DNA from: Brevundimonas terrae
GTDB taxonomy: Bacteria; Pseudomonadota; Alphaproteobacteria; Caulobacterales; Caulobacteraceae
Direction: 5' to 3'
Length of the DNA stretch: 64,000 nucleotides
Assembly (NCBI RefSeq): GCF_011761985.1
Contig: NZ_JAASQT010000002.1
Span: 372,001 to 436,000, forward strand
A program made the position numbers and the translations under genes. The notes under the pieces were generated by a model that was given only the letters and a program-made list of their open reading frames with translations, made no database searches and had not been told where the DNA came from. Shown piece by piece: positions 52,372 through 60,964 of this stretch. Within the stretch, counting starts at the first letter, position 1, and each line of letters opens with the position of its first letter.

Positions 52372-53169
52372 AACTCGATCAACACCAACCGCGGTGCACT
52401 CGTTGCCCTGCAAACCCTGAACAACACCAACAAGGCGCTGGAAACCACGCAGAACCGTGTGAATACGGGCCTGAAGGTTTCCTCGGCCAAGGACAACGGT
52501 GCCATCTTCGCCATTGCGACCTCGCAACGTGCGGAAATGGGCGCTCAAGACGCCGTCAAACAGTCGCTGCAACGCGGTCAGTCGATCGTCGATGTGGCTC
52601 TGGCTGCTGGCGAAACCGTCGTTGACGCCCTGACCGAACTGAAGAGCCTTGCTGTGGCCATTCAGGACGCTGATCCGACCGGTGAAACCGCGACCAAGCT
52701 GAATGCCGACTTCACTGCGATTGTGAACGAAATCACCAGCGCAATTGACGGTGCGACCTTTGATGGCGTGAACCTGTTCACGGCAACGACGGCGACCGAA
52801 GTTTCCACCAACACCTCGGGCGGCAAGTTCGAGCTGGGTGATGGTACGGTTGTGAACCCGGTCACGGGCGGCGGTGCCGACCTTGCAGCGACGGCCAACC
52901 GCACGGCAGCAAATGTTGATGATGCCATCAGCGCCTTCACCACGGTACTGGCCGATTTCGGTACCAAGTCGAAGTCGCTGGATCGTCAGCTGACCTTCGT
53001 CGGCAAGATGCAGGACGCTCTGGAAACCGGCGTCGGCAACCTCGTGGATGCTGACCTCGCCAAGGAAAGCGCCCGACTGACGGCTCTGCAAACCAAGCAA
53101 CAACTGGGTGTGCAGGCTCTGTCGATTGCCAACTCGTCCAGCAGCATGCTGCTGGGTCTGTTCCGCTAA
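52366..53169 (+). CDS. Flagellin 6
   Basis: 267 aa, shortest of the array: the variable centre (about residues 112-180) is reduced. Same N- and C-terminal sequence as 3-5, with MQDALETG where the others have MQDSLETG. Followed by a stem-loop and flaG. Confidence 0.95.
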   Translation: MANSINTNRGALVALQTLNNTNKALETTQNRVNTGLKVSSAKDNGAIFAIATSQRAEMGAQDAVKQSLQRGQSIVDVALAAGETVVDALTELKSLAVAIQDADPTGETATKLNADFTAIVNEITSAIDGATFDGVNLFTATTATEVSTNTSGGKFELGDGTVVNPVTGGGADLAATANRTAANVDDAISAFTTVLADFGTKSKSLDRQLTFVGKMQDALETGVGNLVDADLAKESARLTALQTKQQLGVQALSIANSSSSMLLGLFR

Positions 53170-53176
53170 ACGGGAA

Positions 53177-53203
53177 ACGGAGCAGGTCTCAGGCCTGCTC
53201 CGT
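53177..53203 (+). terminator. Stem-loop between flagellin 6 and flaG
   Basis: ACGGAGCAGG / CCTGCTCCGT (53177-53186 with 53194-53203), 7-nt loop, no T-run. Could cap the flagellin mRNA or allow partial read-through into flaG. Confidence 0.55.
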
Positions 53204-53223
53204 ACACCTAAACGCAGGAGGGT

Positions 53224-53238
53224 GCGCCAGAAGGGCGC
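53224..53238 (+). promoter_or_regulatory. Single leader hairpin upstream of flaG
   Basis: GCGCC/GGCGC with loop AGAAG: same GCCAGAAxGGC core as the flagellin leaders, between the AGGAGG ribosome site and the flaG start at 53248. Confidence 0.6.
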
Positions 53239-53247
53239 TCGAATAGA

Positions 53248-53526
53248 ATGACCGAACCGATTTCTTCTGTTTCAGCAGTGACGGCCATCAATCCGGACGC
53301 TGCAAGTGTCGAGGTACCGCCCGCAAAGGCACCATCGGCATTGGAAGGCAATGACAATGCCAGCCAGAGGCTCGTGATCGAGGCTGTGGGACAAAACCGC
53401 TTTGTATACAAGGTCATGGACCGTGTTACGGGCGAGGTCATCCGCCAGCTTCCGCGCGAGGAAGTTGAAAAGCTGATCACAGATCCGGCCTATCGTCAGG
53501 GCGGCGTCGTCAGCACGTCTGTCTGA
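53248..53526 (+). CDS. flaG: FlaG-family protein
   Basis: 92 aa. The C-terminal half has the FlaG signature FVYKVMDRVTGEVIRQLPRE followed by EVEKL. The first 50 residues are Ser/Pro/Ala-rich and probably flexible. FlaG proteins affect filament length in other bacteria. Located between flagellins 6 and 7. Confidence 0.9.
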   Translation: MTEPISSVSAVTAINPDAASVEVPPAKAPSALEGNDNASQRLVIEAVGQNRFVYKVMDRVTGEVIRQLPREEVEKLITDPAYRQGGVVSTSV

Positions 53527-53593
53527 CCTAAATATCTGACGTTGCGGGATTAAATCTCGATACGTCTTCAATCTGATCGCCAGATATTTATAA

Positions 53594-53624
53594 CGCCCCC
53601 GGAAATGCACCGGGCGGCGGTTTT
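53594..53624 (+). terminator. Terminator after flaG
   Basis: CGCC(C)CCGG / CCGGG(C)GGCG stem with a bulge, AAATGCA loop, then TTTT. Confidence 0.65.
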
Positions 53625-53639
53625 ATGGTTTTTTATACG

Positions 53640-53668
53640 TTAACCATACGATCACGACTCATGGTTAA
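53640..53668. promoter_or_regulatory. Inverted CtrA-type half-sites upstream of flagellin 7
   Basis: TTAACCAT (53640-53647), 13 nt, ATGGTTAA (53661-53668): a perfect 8-bp inverted repeat of the Caulobacter CtrA 8-mer. Ends 38 nt before the start codon, so it overlaps the expected promoter. Confidence 0.55.
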
Positions 53669-53706
53669 TAGTGCACCGGTACAGAAAGTCCGGGGGCGAA
53701 AAAGCC

Positions 53707-54522
53707 ATGACCACCAGCGTTCACACCAACAGCTCTGCACTCATTGCGCTGCAGAACCTGAACAAGACCAATTCCAAGCTTGCGACCACGCAGAGCCGTA
53801 TCAATACGGGCCTGAAGGTGCAGGGTGCCAAGGACAACGCTGCGACGTGGGCCATCGCCCAGAACCAGCGTGCGGATATGTCTTCGCTGGATTCTGTCAA
53901 GTCCAGCCTGAACCGTGCGACCTCGATCGCCGATGTTTCTCTGGCGGCCGGTGCCGAGATTTCCGACATCATTGTCGAACTGCGCCAGAAGGCAACGTCC
54001 GCGGCGGACCCGTCGGCTTCGGCGGCGACCAAAAAAGCCTATAATGACGAGTTCCAGGCGCTGTTGCTGTCGCTGGACTCGTTTGCCAAGAACGCCACCT
54101 TCGATGGCAAGAATATTCTGGACGCCAGCGAAGCGAATCCGCTGGACTTCCTCGCCAGCGCTGACGGGCAGGAAACCGTAGCCCTGAACCCGCAAGACCT
54201 GACCCTGACGGGCCTGACGCTGGACGGTCTGGATCTGGAAGCTGATCCGGCTGCGGCACTGACCGCTGTCGAGGCGGCTCTGGCGACGTCCAACGAACGT
54301 CTGGCCGAGCTGGGCGCACAGGCCAAGCAGATCGAAAAGCACAACGTGTTCGTCGGCAAGCTGATGGACTCGCTGGAAGTGGGCGTCGGCAATATGGTGG
54401 ACGCCGATCTGGCCAAGGAAAGCGCCCGACTGCAAGCCTTGCAGGTTCAGCAACAACTGGGCGCACAGGCTCTGTCGATTGCCAACCAGTCGCCGCAGAT
54501 CATCCTGTCGCTGTTCCAGTAA
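53707..54522 (+). CDS. Flagellin 7 (divergent)
   Basis: 271 aa from ATG 53707. HTNSSALIALQNLNKTNSKL and INTGLKVQGAKDNAATWAIA at the N-terminus and DADLAKESARLQALQVQQQL, ending SPQIILSLFQ, at the C-terminus. Clearly a flagellin but about half identical to 1-6 by eye. Its leader lacks the three-hairpin element and has CtrA-like boxes instead, which suggests separate timing. Comparable to the distinct fljJ-type flagellin of Caulobacter that forms the hook-proximal filament, by analogy only. Confidence 0.92.
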   Translation: MTTSVHTNSSALIALQNLNKTNSKLATTQSRINTGLKVQGAKDNAATWAIAQNQRADMSSLDSVKSSLNRATSIADVSLAAGAEISDIIVELRQKATSAADPSASAATKKAYNDEFQALLLSLDSFAKNATFDGKNILDASEANPLDFLASADGQETVALNPQDLTLTGLTLDGLDLEADPAAALTAVEAALATSNERLAELGAQAKQIEKHNVFVGKLMDSLEVGVGNMVDADLAKESARLQALQVQQQLGAQALSIANQSPQIILSLFQ

Positions 54523-54569
54523 GCCAGGCACTTCCAGTAAAACAGGCACTTTCTGCAATCTATTCAAAG

Positions 54570-54600
54570 CGCCGATCTGTTCACGCAGGTCGGCGTTTTT
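54570..54600 (+). terminator. Terminator after flagellin 7
   Basis: CGCCGATCTG / CAGGTCGGCG with one G-T pair, 6-nt loop, then TTTTT. Confidence 0.88.
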
Positions 54601-54673
54601 ATATTTCAGCGCAGATGTTAACGACTTGCAGAGCCTGTTGCGGTATAGCTTCGGGTGAAATGGAGCGTGCCGC

Positions 54674-57400
54674 ATGAAGATCAACAACAGTTATCTGTTG
54701 GGACTTTACGGGGGTGATGCCAACAGCATCTACTCGGGCGGCACCGGTGCGTCTGGTGGTGGCGTAAAATCACAACCGACCGCGCCGTGGAGCAGCTCTG
54801 TCGCGGACAAGCAGCCGACCCAGTCGGAGCTGTTGCGCAAAGCCTTGTCGAGCAACAAATTTATCGACGAACGCGCCAATAAACTCGATCTCAAGACTAA
54901 AAATTCTTACGAATACAAGACCCTGTTTTCGCTACATACCGGCCTGCAATTGCTGGAATCTCTGGCCCTGAGAGGCATGGAGAAGGGCGTTACCAAGGCC
55001 GAGTCCGCGCAGTTGCAAAAACACTTCGAAGCGGGGCTGAAAGAGGTTTCCCAATATCTGGCCACGGCTGGCGCGGATGTGGACACGATCAATCTCATCA
55101 ACGGTGTTTCCTCGACCCGCAGTCAGGGCACGACGGTCGTCCCGCGTGATAACCATGCCTATCAGACAGGGCCTTTGCACAAGGGCAGCCTGTCCGAACC
55201 TGTCGAAGCGTTTCAGGGCGAGGTGCAGTTCAACATCACCATTCGTACCAGCAGCGGCACACAGTCCATTGCTATCGATCTGAACGAAATGGGGTCCACC
55301 CCGCGCACGATGGATGCGGTGATCGACCACATTAACGGCACGCTGAAAACGGCGGGCGTCGAAACCCGTTTCAGCCGTCAGGACATTCCGGGCGAGCCGC
55401 GCAAGATGACTGTGGGCGACCGCACCATTACCCTGCCGGCTTCGGGTAATAGCTGGGGACTGCGCGTTGCGGGCAATTCCAGTGAAACGGTCGGTTTCCA
55501 GGCGGTGTCCTCGGGCACTGCGGTGCATGTGATTCAGGGCAGTGGTCCGGGTGGCAAAAATCAGGCTCTGAAGTTTGATCCCTCGGGCGTTGGCGGCTCC
55601 GGCATCGGTGAAACCAACTGGGTTGATGGGCGTACCAACCAGTCGAATCTACCGGACGGCATCAGCACGGTCAGAGCATCGGCTGCCACGGCCGATGGCG
55701 GTATGTGGATCGTCGCCGACATGACGGCAGATGCGGGCGGCCACACGGTGCGCGGCCAGTCGGACGTTGTGCTGATGAAGCTGGACTCCGCAGGGCAGGT
55801 GGTTGTCAGCCGCGGGCTGGGGGCAGCGTCCAATGCGGCGGGCTATGCCATTTCGGTGTCCGATGATGGTCGTGTTGCGGTTGCCGGATCGGTCACAGGT
55901 GGCCTGATCCCGGGCCAGAACCCGACCAATGCCGGTCTGTCCGACAGCTTTGTCTCGGTCTTCGATGCCAATGGCGTCGAGCAATGGACCCATTCACGCG
56001 GTGCCAAGGCCGCTGACGAAGCCACGGCGGTATCGTTCGGGGCTGACGGCAAGGTCTATGTGTCGGGACGTGCCCAGTCGGCCATGCCGGGCACCACGGC
56101 GACCGGCGGCTGGGACAGCTATGTGCAGGTCTTTGGCGAAACCCAAAGCCACTCTGCGGCCCCGATCAAGGGAACGTCTCTAGGCACCACCCAGTTCGGA
56201 ACGGTGGGCGACGATTCCGTTCAGGCCATGACGGTGGACGGCGATAATCTTTATACGGCCGGTATCGAGAACGGCAGCTTTGTCGTGCGCCAATTCAAGA
56301 TCGGTCAGGACGGCGCGCCCGAGCTTCTGTCCACGCGAAATCTGGGTGCCGCCCATAATGGCGAGATCGCAGGGATTGCGGTGTCGGACGGGAAGCTGGT
56401 CGTATCGGGGGCCACCCGTAATTCGGGGCTGAATATCGGCACCGTGACGCGCGCCCATGCGGGCGGATCGGATGCGTTTGTGGCCAGTCTGTCGACCGAC
56501 CTTCAGGCCTCGGGCGATGATCGCCTGACCTATTACGGCACCGCAGGCGATGACACGGCGGCAGACGTCAAGATCGTGGATGGCGAGGTCTGGCTGACCG
56601 GTACATGGGATCGTGCCCGCACCGCCAAGGATACAGACCCGTCCATTGCCTATCTGGCGCGTATCGACCCAACGACAGGGGCCGTGGACTGGAACCGGAC
56701 ATGGACCGGTGACAAGCAACAGGCCATGCCGATGGCGCTGGCCGTGACCAGCAATGGCTCCAGCGTGCTGGACAAGTTGGGCCTGCCCAGCGGCGAACTG
56801 GTGCAGGACGTGTCGCAAAAACTGGTTGATGCCACGGGGCTTAGGGCCGGTGATCGTTTCTATGTCACCAACCCCAACACCAACCGCAAAACCGCCGTGA
56901 CGATCGACGCCCGCGATACCCTGCAAACTCTGGCGACCAAGATCGAAACGGCATCGGGCCGCAACCTGAAGGTCACTGTCTCGACCAATCGCGGGGAGGG
57001 TCCGGCCAGCGAAGGCGACAGCCGTGTCCTGCAAGGGGGCGGCCAGTACCTGACCCTGACCAATGCCGATGGCCGCAAGGGCGCGCTGATTTCCTCGGGC
57101 GAGACGGGGCGTGATGCGCTGGCTGGGCTTGGCCTGACGGCGGGCTATGTCGGCAAGGGCGATGACAAGCGCAAGACGATCGGTCTTGAGCTGCCGTCCA
57201 GCCTGAACCTGCTGAATGCTGATTCCATCATTCAGGCGCGTGACTTCGTGCAATCGGCCTTGCGCAGTGTGCGCGAGGGCTATCGCGCCATGAGCCCGAC
57301 CATGCTGAACGCCAACAAAGGTCCGGTCGGGGCACCTTCGCCCTATATGCAAAGCCAGATTGCCAATTATCAGGCGGCTTTGGCCCGTCTGGGCGGCTGA
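54674..57400 (+). CDS. FlaEY-like flagellar protein with propeller repeats
   Basis: 908 aa, no signal peptide. Residues 1-130 include a helical region starting SELLRKALSSNKFIDERANK. Residues about 320-690 have SBBP-like beta-propeller units (e.g. DGRVAVAGSVTGG, DGKVYVSGRAQS, DGKLVVSGATRNSG, DGEVWLTGTW). The C-terminal 80 residues are helical. Ordered right after the flagellin array, it resembles Caulobacter FlaEY in size and position, a protein reported to affect flagellin expression and filament formation. I am moderately sure of the family and unsure of the mechanism. Confidence 0.65.
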   Translation: MKINNSYLLGLYGGDANSIYSGGTGASGGGVKSQPTAPWSSSVADKQPTQSELLRKALSSNKFIDERANKLDLKTKNSYEYKTLFSLHTGLQLLESLALRGMEKGVTKAESAQLQKHFEAGLKEVSQYLATAGADVDTINLINGVSSTRSQGTTVVPRDNHAYQTGPLHKGSLSEPVEAFQGEVQFNITIRTSSGTQSIAIDLNEMGSTPRTMDAVIDHINGTLKTAGVETRFSRQDIPGEPRKMTVGDRTITLPASGNSWGLRVAGNSSETVGFQAVSSGTAVHVIQGSGPGGKNQALKFDPSGVGGSGIGETNWVDGRTNQSNLPDGISTVRASAATADGGMWIVADMTADAGGHTVRGQSDVVLMKLDSAGQVVVSRGLGAASNAAGYAISVSDDGRVAVAGSVTGGLIPGQNPTNAGLSDSFVSVFDANGVEQWTHSRGAKAADEATAVSFGADGKVYVSGRAQSAMPGTTATGGWDSYVQVFGETQSHSAAPIKGTSLGTTQFGTVGDDSVQAMTVDGDNLYTAGIENGSFVVRQFKIGQDGAPELLSTRNLGAAHNGEIAGIAVSDGKLVVSGATRNSGLNIGTVTRAHAGGSDAFVASLSTDLQASGDDRLTYYGTAGDDTAADVKIVDGEVWLTGTWDRARTAKDTDPSIAYLARIDPTTGAVDWNRTWTGDKQQAMPMALAVTSNGSSVLDKLGLPSGELVQDVSQKLVDATGLRAGDRFYVTNPNTNRKTAVTIDARDTLQTLATKIETASGRNLKVTVSTNRGEGPASEGDSRVLQGGGQYLTLTNADGRKGALISSGETGRDALAGLGLTAGYVGKGDDKRKTIGLELPSSLNLLNADSIIQARDFVQSALRSVREGYRAMSPTMLNANKGPVGAPSPYMQSQIANYQAALARLGG

Positions 57401-57473
57401 GTTCTGCACAGGCGCAGTTGACGCGGGCTGCAAGGACAGGGCTATTGAAGCCATTGATGGCGTAGAGACCCGT

Positions 57474-58136
57474 ATGGCTTTTCCAAAAGATACTCGCACA
57501 ATGGTTGTTGTGGGCGCAGGTGTGGCCGTTGTGGCCGCGGTGGCGGCTGCAATGTTCTTCGGTGCGGGCAATCCCAATGATCCCGACAATGTGCCACCAG
57601 CCGCCGAGGGCGGTCTGAAGATCGATCTGGCCGAGGCTCCGGTACTGGAGCCAACGCGTGAACTGCGCTGCTATGTCGGTGGCCAGTTTGTCGGCATGGC
57701 AACGCTGGCCAGCTGCGCCCAGCGCAATGGCGTGGCGACCGGAACTCTGGACGTTGGTCTGGATGCGACAGGTGCATTGGCCGCTGCGTCCTTCACGCCG
57801 CCACCGCAAATTCCGGTTGAGGAGCCGAAGGTGGTTGTCGCCAATCCGGCAGCCCCCGCACAACAAGCCCAACAGGCTGCGGCTCCGGCCGATGGCCAGT
57901 GCATGCGCCATGTCGGTTCCGAATGGCGTCTGGTTGGTTCGGGCATGGGTCAGGCCGAATGCGTCAAGGCGCTGTATGCCGGCACCTGTATCCGCACGCC
58001 GGGCGAAGCCCAGTACGGCCGCTGGAACGATTTGACGTTACGTCTGGTCCCGCGTCGGGTTGAAGTTTCGTCGGATAATGCCACCTTCCGCACCTATGCG
58101 GATCAAAACCGCCAATGCCAGTTCCCGAGGCTCTGA
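57474..58136 (+). CDS. Membrane-anchored hypothetical protein
   Basis: 220 aa from ATG 57474. One N-terminal membrane helix (MVVVGAGVAVVAAVAAAMFF), a Pro/Ala-rich linker, then two small cysteine-containing parts (LRCYVGGQFVGMATLASCAQ and QCMRHVGSEWRLVGSGMGQA followed by ECVKALYAGTC). The second ends LTLRLVPRRVEV. Likely periplasmic with disulphides. Overlaps the next gene by one base. Function unknown. Confidence 0.65.
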   Translation: MAFPKDTRTMVVVGAGVAVVAAVAAAMFFGAGNPNDPDNVPPAAEGGLKIDLAEAPVLEPTRELRCYVGGQFVGMATLASCAQRNGVATGTLDVGLDATGALAAASFTPPPQIPVEEPKVVVANPAAPAQQAQQAAAPADGQCMRHVGSEWRLVGSGMGQAECVKALYAGTCIRTPGEAQYGRWNDLTLRLVPRRVEVSSDNATFRTYADQNRQCQFPRL

Positions 58137-58570
58137 TGCGTGCAGTGTTCAAAACCGCTTTGATGGTGGGTGCGTTGGGGGCTGCGGGCCTTGGCCTGTC
58201 GGCTTGTTCGTCCACCGAGGTCGAGGCTCCGATGGACGAGGGCGTCTGCTACCACGTTGGCAATGACGACACCCAGAAGGGTGGACTGCGCTTTAATGTG
58301 GTGGCCCGCGACCAGCCGCAGATCGAGTTTTGTGCGGCGCGTCTGGAAGAGTTGCGCATCAAGTTTCTGCGTATGGGTGGCTCCAATAACGATCTGGTGG
58401 GATCGTATCAGGGGCGCTTTATCTTCATCGACCGTCAGGGCGTGAAGATGAGTACCTCGCTGACCGGACCACGATTTTTCGCTCTGACGCGCACGGGGGA
58501 TGGCCGACTCGCTATACCGGGTGCCATTCAGCGCGAGATCGACGGGCGTCCCATCGCAATCGCCCCTTAA
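58136..58570 (+). CDS. Small lipoprotein
   Basis: 144 aa. Lipobox LSAC after MRAVFKTALMVGALGAAGL. Mature part has a cysteine pair (GVCYHV and EFCAAR) and ends with RFFALTRTGDGRLAIPGAIQ. Translationally coupled to the membrane-anchored protein upstream (TGATG), and both have cysteines, so they may act together in the envelope. Not recognised. Confidence 0.65.
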   Translation: MRAVFKTALMVGALGAAGLGLSACSSTEVEAPMDEGVCYHVGNDDTQKGGLRFNVVARDQPQIEFCAARLEELRIKFLRMGGSNNDLVGSYQGRFIFIDRQGVKMSTSLTGPRFFALTRTGDGRLAIPGAIQREIDGRPIAIAP

Positions 58571-58663
58571 GAGTGATTTTTCCGGTTGTGAAATCGGAAC
58601 ATAAATGGAACATACCCGTCGCTGCTGGGCAGACCGGCGGGCAATAATAAAAGGACATCGGTC

Positions 58664-59164
58664 ATGGCGGGCAGCGTCAACAAGGTTATTCTGGTCGGCA
58701 ATCTGGGCCGCGATCCGGAAATCCGCACCCTGAACTCGGGCGACCGCGTCGCCAACCTTCGTATCGCCACCTCGGAAACCTGGCGCGACAAGGCCTCGGG
58801 CGAGCGCAAGGAAAAGACCGAGTGGCACTCGGTGGTCATCTTCAACGAGAACATCGTCAAGGTGGCCGAGCAGTATCTGAAAAAGGGCTCGACCGTTTAT
58901 ATCGAAGGCTCGCTGCAAACCCGCAAATACACGGACGCGCAAGGCGTCGAGAAATACTCGACCGAAATCGTCCTGCAACGCTTCAACGGCACCCTGACCA
59001 TGCTGGGCGGTCGTTCGGATGGCGGCTCGGGCGGTGGTTATGGCGGTGGTCAAGGTGGCGGTCGCAATGATGACGACTATTCGTCGGGCTTCTCGACAGG
59101 CGGTGCCAATCGCCCGTCCGGTCCGAAGGAAAGCTACGACCTGAACGACGATATTCCCTTCTAA
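58664..59164 (+). CDS. ssb: Single-stranded DNA-binding protein
   Basis: 166 aa. OB-fold start [20 protein letters not shown], then [27 protein letters not shown] and [14 protein letters not shown]; Gly-rich linker; acidic tip ending DDIPF that recruits repair proteins. Forms tetramers on ssDNA in replication and repair. Near gyrA, as in Caulobacter. Confidence 0.97.
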   Translation: MAGSVNKVILVGNLGRDPEIRTLNSGDRVANLRIATSETWRDKASGERKEKTEWHSVVIFNENIVKVAEQYLKKGSTVYIEGSLQTRKYTDAQGVEKYSTEIVLQRFNGTLTMLGGRSDGGSGGGYGGGQGGGRNDDDYSSGFSTGGANRPSGPKESYDLNDDIPF

Positions 59165-59194
59165 AAAGTTTGGCCGTTCTAAGTCACGAAAAAA

Positions 59195-59644
59195 ATGAGG
59201 CAGGGAGCCTATAGCTATCGCCATGATCCCGCCGTTCCGTCCTTTAAGGATGACCGGCCTGTGGTTCTGTTTGATGGCGATTGTGCTCTCTGCACGCATT
59301 CGGCGCGGACCCTGCTCAAGCACGGTCCGCGTTTTCGTTTGTTGCCGATGCAAAGCGATCTGGGGCGGGCCTTGCTGGTCCATTACGGTCTAAGTCCCGA
59401 TGATCCGGCAAGCATGCTGGTGATCGAGGACGGGCAGGCGATGGGTATGTCGGACGCGGTGCTGCATCTGGCGCGGCATCTGCCGTTTCCGTATCGGTTG
59501 GGGGTGGTTGGCCATGTGGTGCCACGCCCGATCAGGGATGCGGCCTATCGCTTTGTGGCGCGTAACCGGCGCAGGCTTAAGGGCAAGACATGGTGTGCCA
59601 TGGCGCCCGAAGGCGTCGATATGAAGGACCGGATTCTGGGGTAG
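59195..59644 (+). CDS. DCC-family thiol-disulfide oxidoreductase (DUF393)
   Basis: 149 aa. VVLFDGDCALCTHSARTLLK contains the DxxCxxC motif (DGDCALC), and later LLGRALLVHYGL-like and LGVVGHVVPRPIRDAAYRFV are typical of the DCC family. Predicted thioredoxin-like fold; biological role not established. Confidence 0.88.
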   Translation: MRQGAYSYRHDPAVPSFKDDRPVVLFDGDCALCTHSARTLLKHGPRFRLLPMQSDLGRALLVHYGLSPDDPASMLVIEDGQAMGMSDAVLHLARHLPFPYRLGVVGHVVPRPIRDAAYRFVARNRRRLKGKTWCAMAPEGVDMKDRILG

Positions 59645-59656
59645 GAACCGGCGGGG

Positions 59657-60964
59657 GTGACTATGGGTGGATGTGTACTGGTCCTCGGGGCCAATGGTTT
59701 TATCGGTTCGCGTGTGGCGGCGGCCTTGTCCGCTGCGGGGTATCAGGTGCGGGCAGGGGCGCGTGATACGCTCACGGCCTCGCGTCGGGCCCCGCATTTT
59801 GAATGGGTAAAGGCGGATTTCTTCAACCTGACCCATGCCGATGACTGGCAGGGCTTACTGGCCGGTGTCGATGCGGTGGTGAACTGCGTTGGTGTGCTTC
59901 AGGACGGCGGCAAGGACAGCAACCGCATCGCCCATGTCGACGGCCCGCGTGCGCTGATTGCCGCGTGCGAGGTTGGGGGCATATCTCGATTGATCCATGT
60001 TTCAGCGGTCGGGGCCGATGAAGGCGCGGGTACCCTCTATGCATCCTCCAAGGCCGAAACCGAGGCCATGGTCATGGCTTCAAAACTGGACTGGGTGATC
60101 CTGCGACCATCATTGGTGGTGGATCGCGCAGCCTTTGGCGGCACCGGCTTTATCCGTGCCCTGTCTGCCATGCCGGTGGTGATGCCGGTTGTCGGCGGCG
60201 AGCAGGTGTTCAAGCCTGTGGCGCTGGCCGATCTGGCGCAGGCGGTGGTGAAGCTGGTTTCGGATCGCAGCATCAGCCGCGAAACACTGGACATTACCGG
60301 CCCCGAAACCGTGACAATGGTGGAAACCCTGTCGCTTTATCGCGGCTGGCTGGGGTTTGACGCCGCTCCGGTTGTGCGGGTGCCACGCTGGATGGCGGCC
60401 CCTGCGATTGTGGTGGGGGATGTGCTGGGAAGGCTGGGCTGGCCGTCGCCTTTACGCAGCACGGCGATGAAGCAACTGGATTATGGCGCGGCGGGTGCGG
60501 ACAGTGACTGGGCCAGTCGTCTGGGCGTGGATGCCCGCAGCTTCCGCCGCTTCTTGTCGGAAAATCCGGCCTCGGTTCAGGATGTCTGGCATGCCCGCCT
60601 GTGGGGCGTGCGGCCCATTGCCATTGTGGTGCTGGGCCTGTTCTGGTTCCTGACCGGCGTGGTCAGCTATACCGTCGGCTGGGAGCAGTCTCTGGCCATT
60701 ATCCGTGAAACGGCTGCGGCCCGCTTTGCATGGCCGATTGTATGGTTCGGCGCGCTTTTGGACGTTGTGCTGGGGCTGATGTTGTTTGTGCGGCCATGGA
60801 CGTCGCGGGTGGCGGTCTTCATGTTTCTCGCCACCATCGGATACCTGATCGCCGCGACGATCCTGTTGCCGCAATACTGGCTCAGCCCGCTGGGGCCGTG
60901 GCTCAAGGTTCTGCCGATGATGGCGCTGTGCCTGTTTGTGGCCGGAACGGAGGCGAGACGGTAA
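59657..60964 (+). CDS. SDR NAD(P)-binding protein fused to DoxX-like membrane domain
   Basis: 435 aa, GTG start at 59657 (ATG 59663 also in frame). N-terminal Rossmann fold VLVLGANGFIGSRVAAALSA with the GxxGxxG motif and YASSKAETEAM, like atypical SDR/NDUFA9-type proteins. From residue about 310 four hydrophobic helices (VRPIAIVVLGLFWFLTGVVS and following) form a DoxX-like domain. Stop overlaps the start of the DUF2269 gene. May be a respiratory or membrane oxidoreductase. Confidence 0.85.
   Translation: MTMGGCVLVLGANGFIGSRVAAALSAAGYQVRAGARDTLTASRRAPHFEWVKADFFNLTHADDWQGLLAGVDAVVNCVGVLQDGGKDSNRIAHVDGPRALIAACEVGGISRLIHVSAVGADEGAGTLYASSKAETEAMVMASKLDWVILRPSLVVDRAAFGGTGFIRALSAMPVVMPVVGGEQVFKPVALADLAQAVVKLVSDRSISRETLDITGPETVTMVETLSLYRGWLGFDAAPVVRVPRWMAAPAIVVGDVLGRLGWPSPLRSTAMKQLDYGAAGADSDWASRLGVDARSFRRFLSENPASVQDVWHARLWGVRPIAIVVLGLFWFLTGVVSYTVGWEQSLAIIRETAAARFAWPIVWFGALLDVVLGLMLFVRPWTSRVAVFMFLATIGYLIAATILLPQYWLSPLGPWLKVLPMMALCLFVAGTEARR

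Noticed and set aside
50352..52514. 720-codon frame antisense to flagellins 4-6
   Set aside because: Repeats in step with the flagellin genes and shows no domain; caused by biased codons on the sense strand.
56180..57589. 469-codon frame antisense to the FlaEY-like gene
   Set aside because: No start signal, no domain and composition of a shadow frame.
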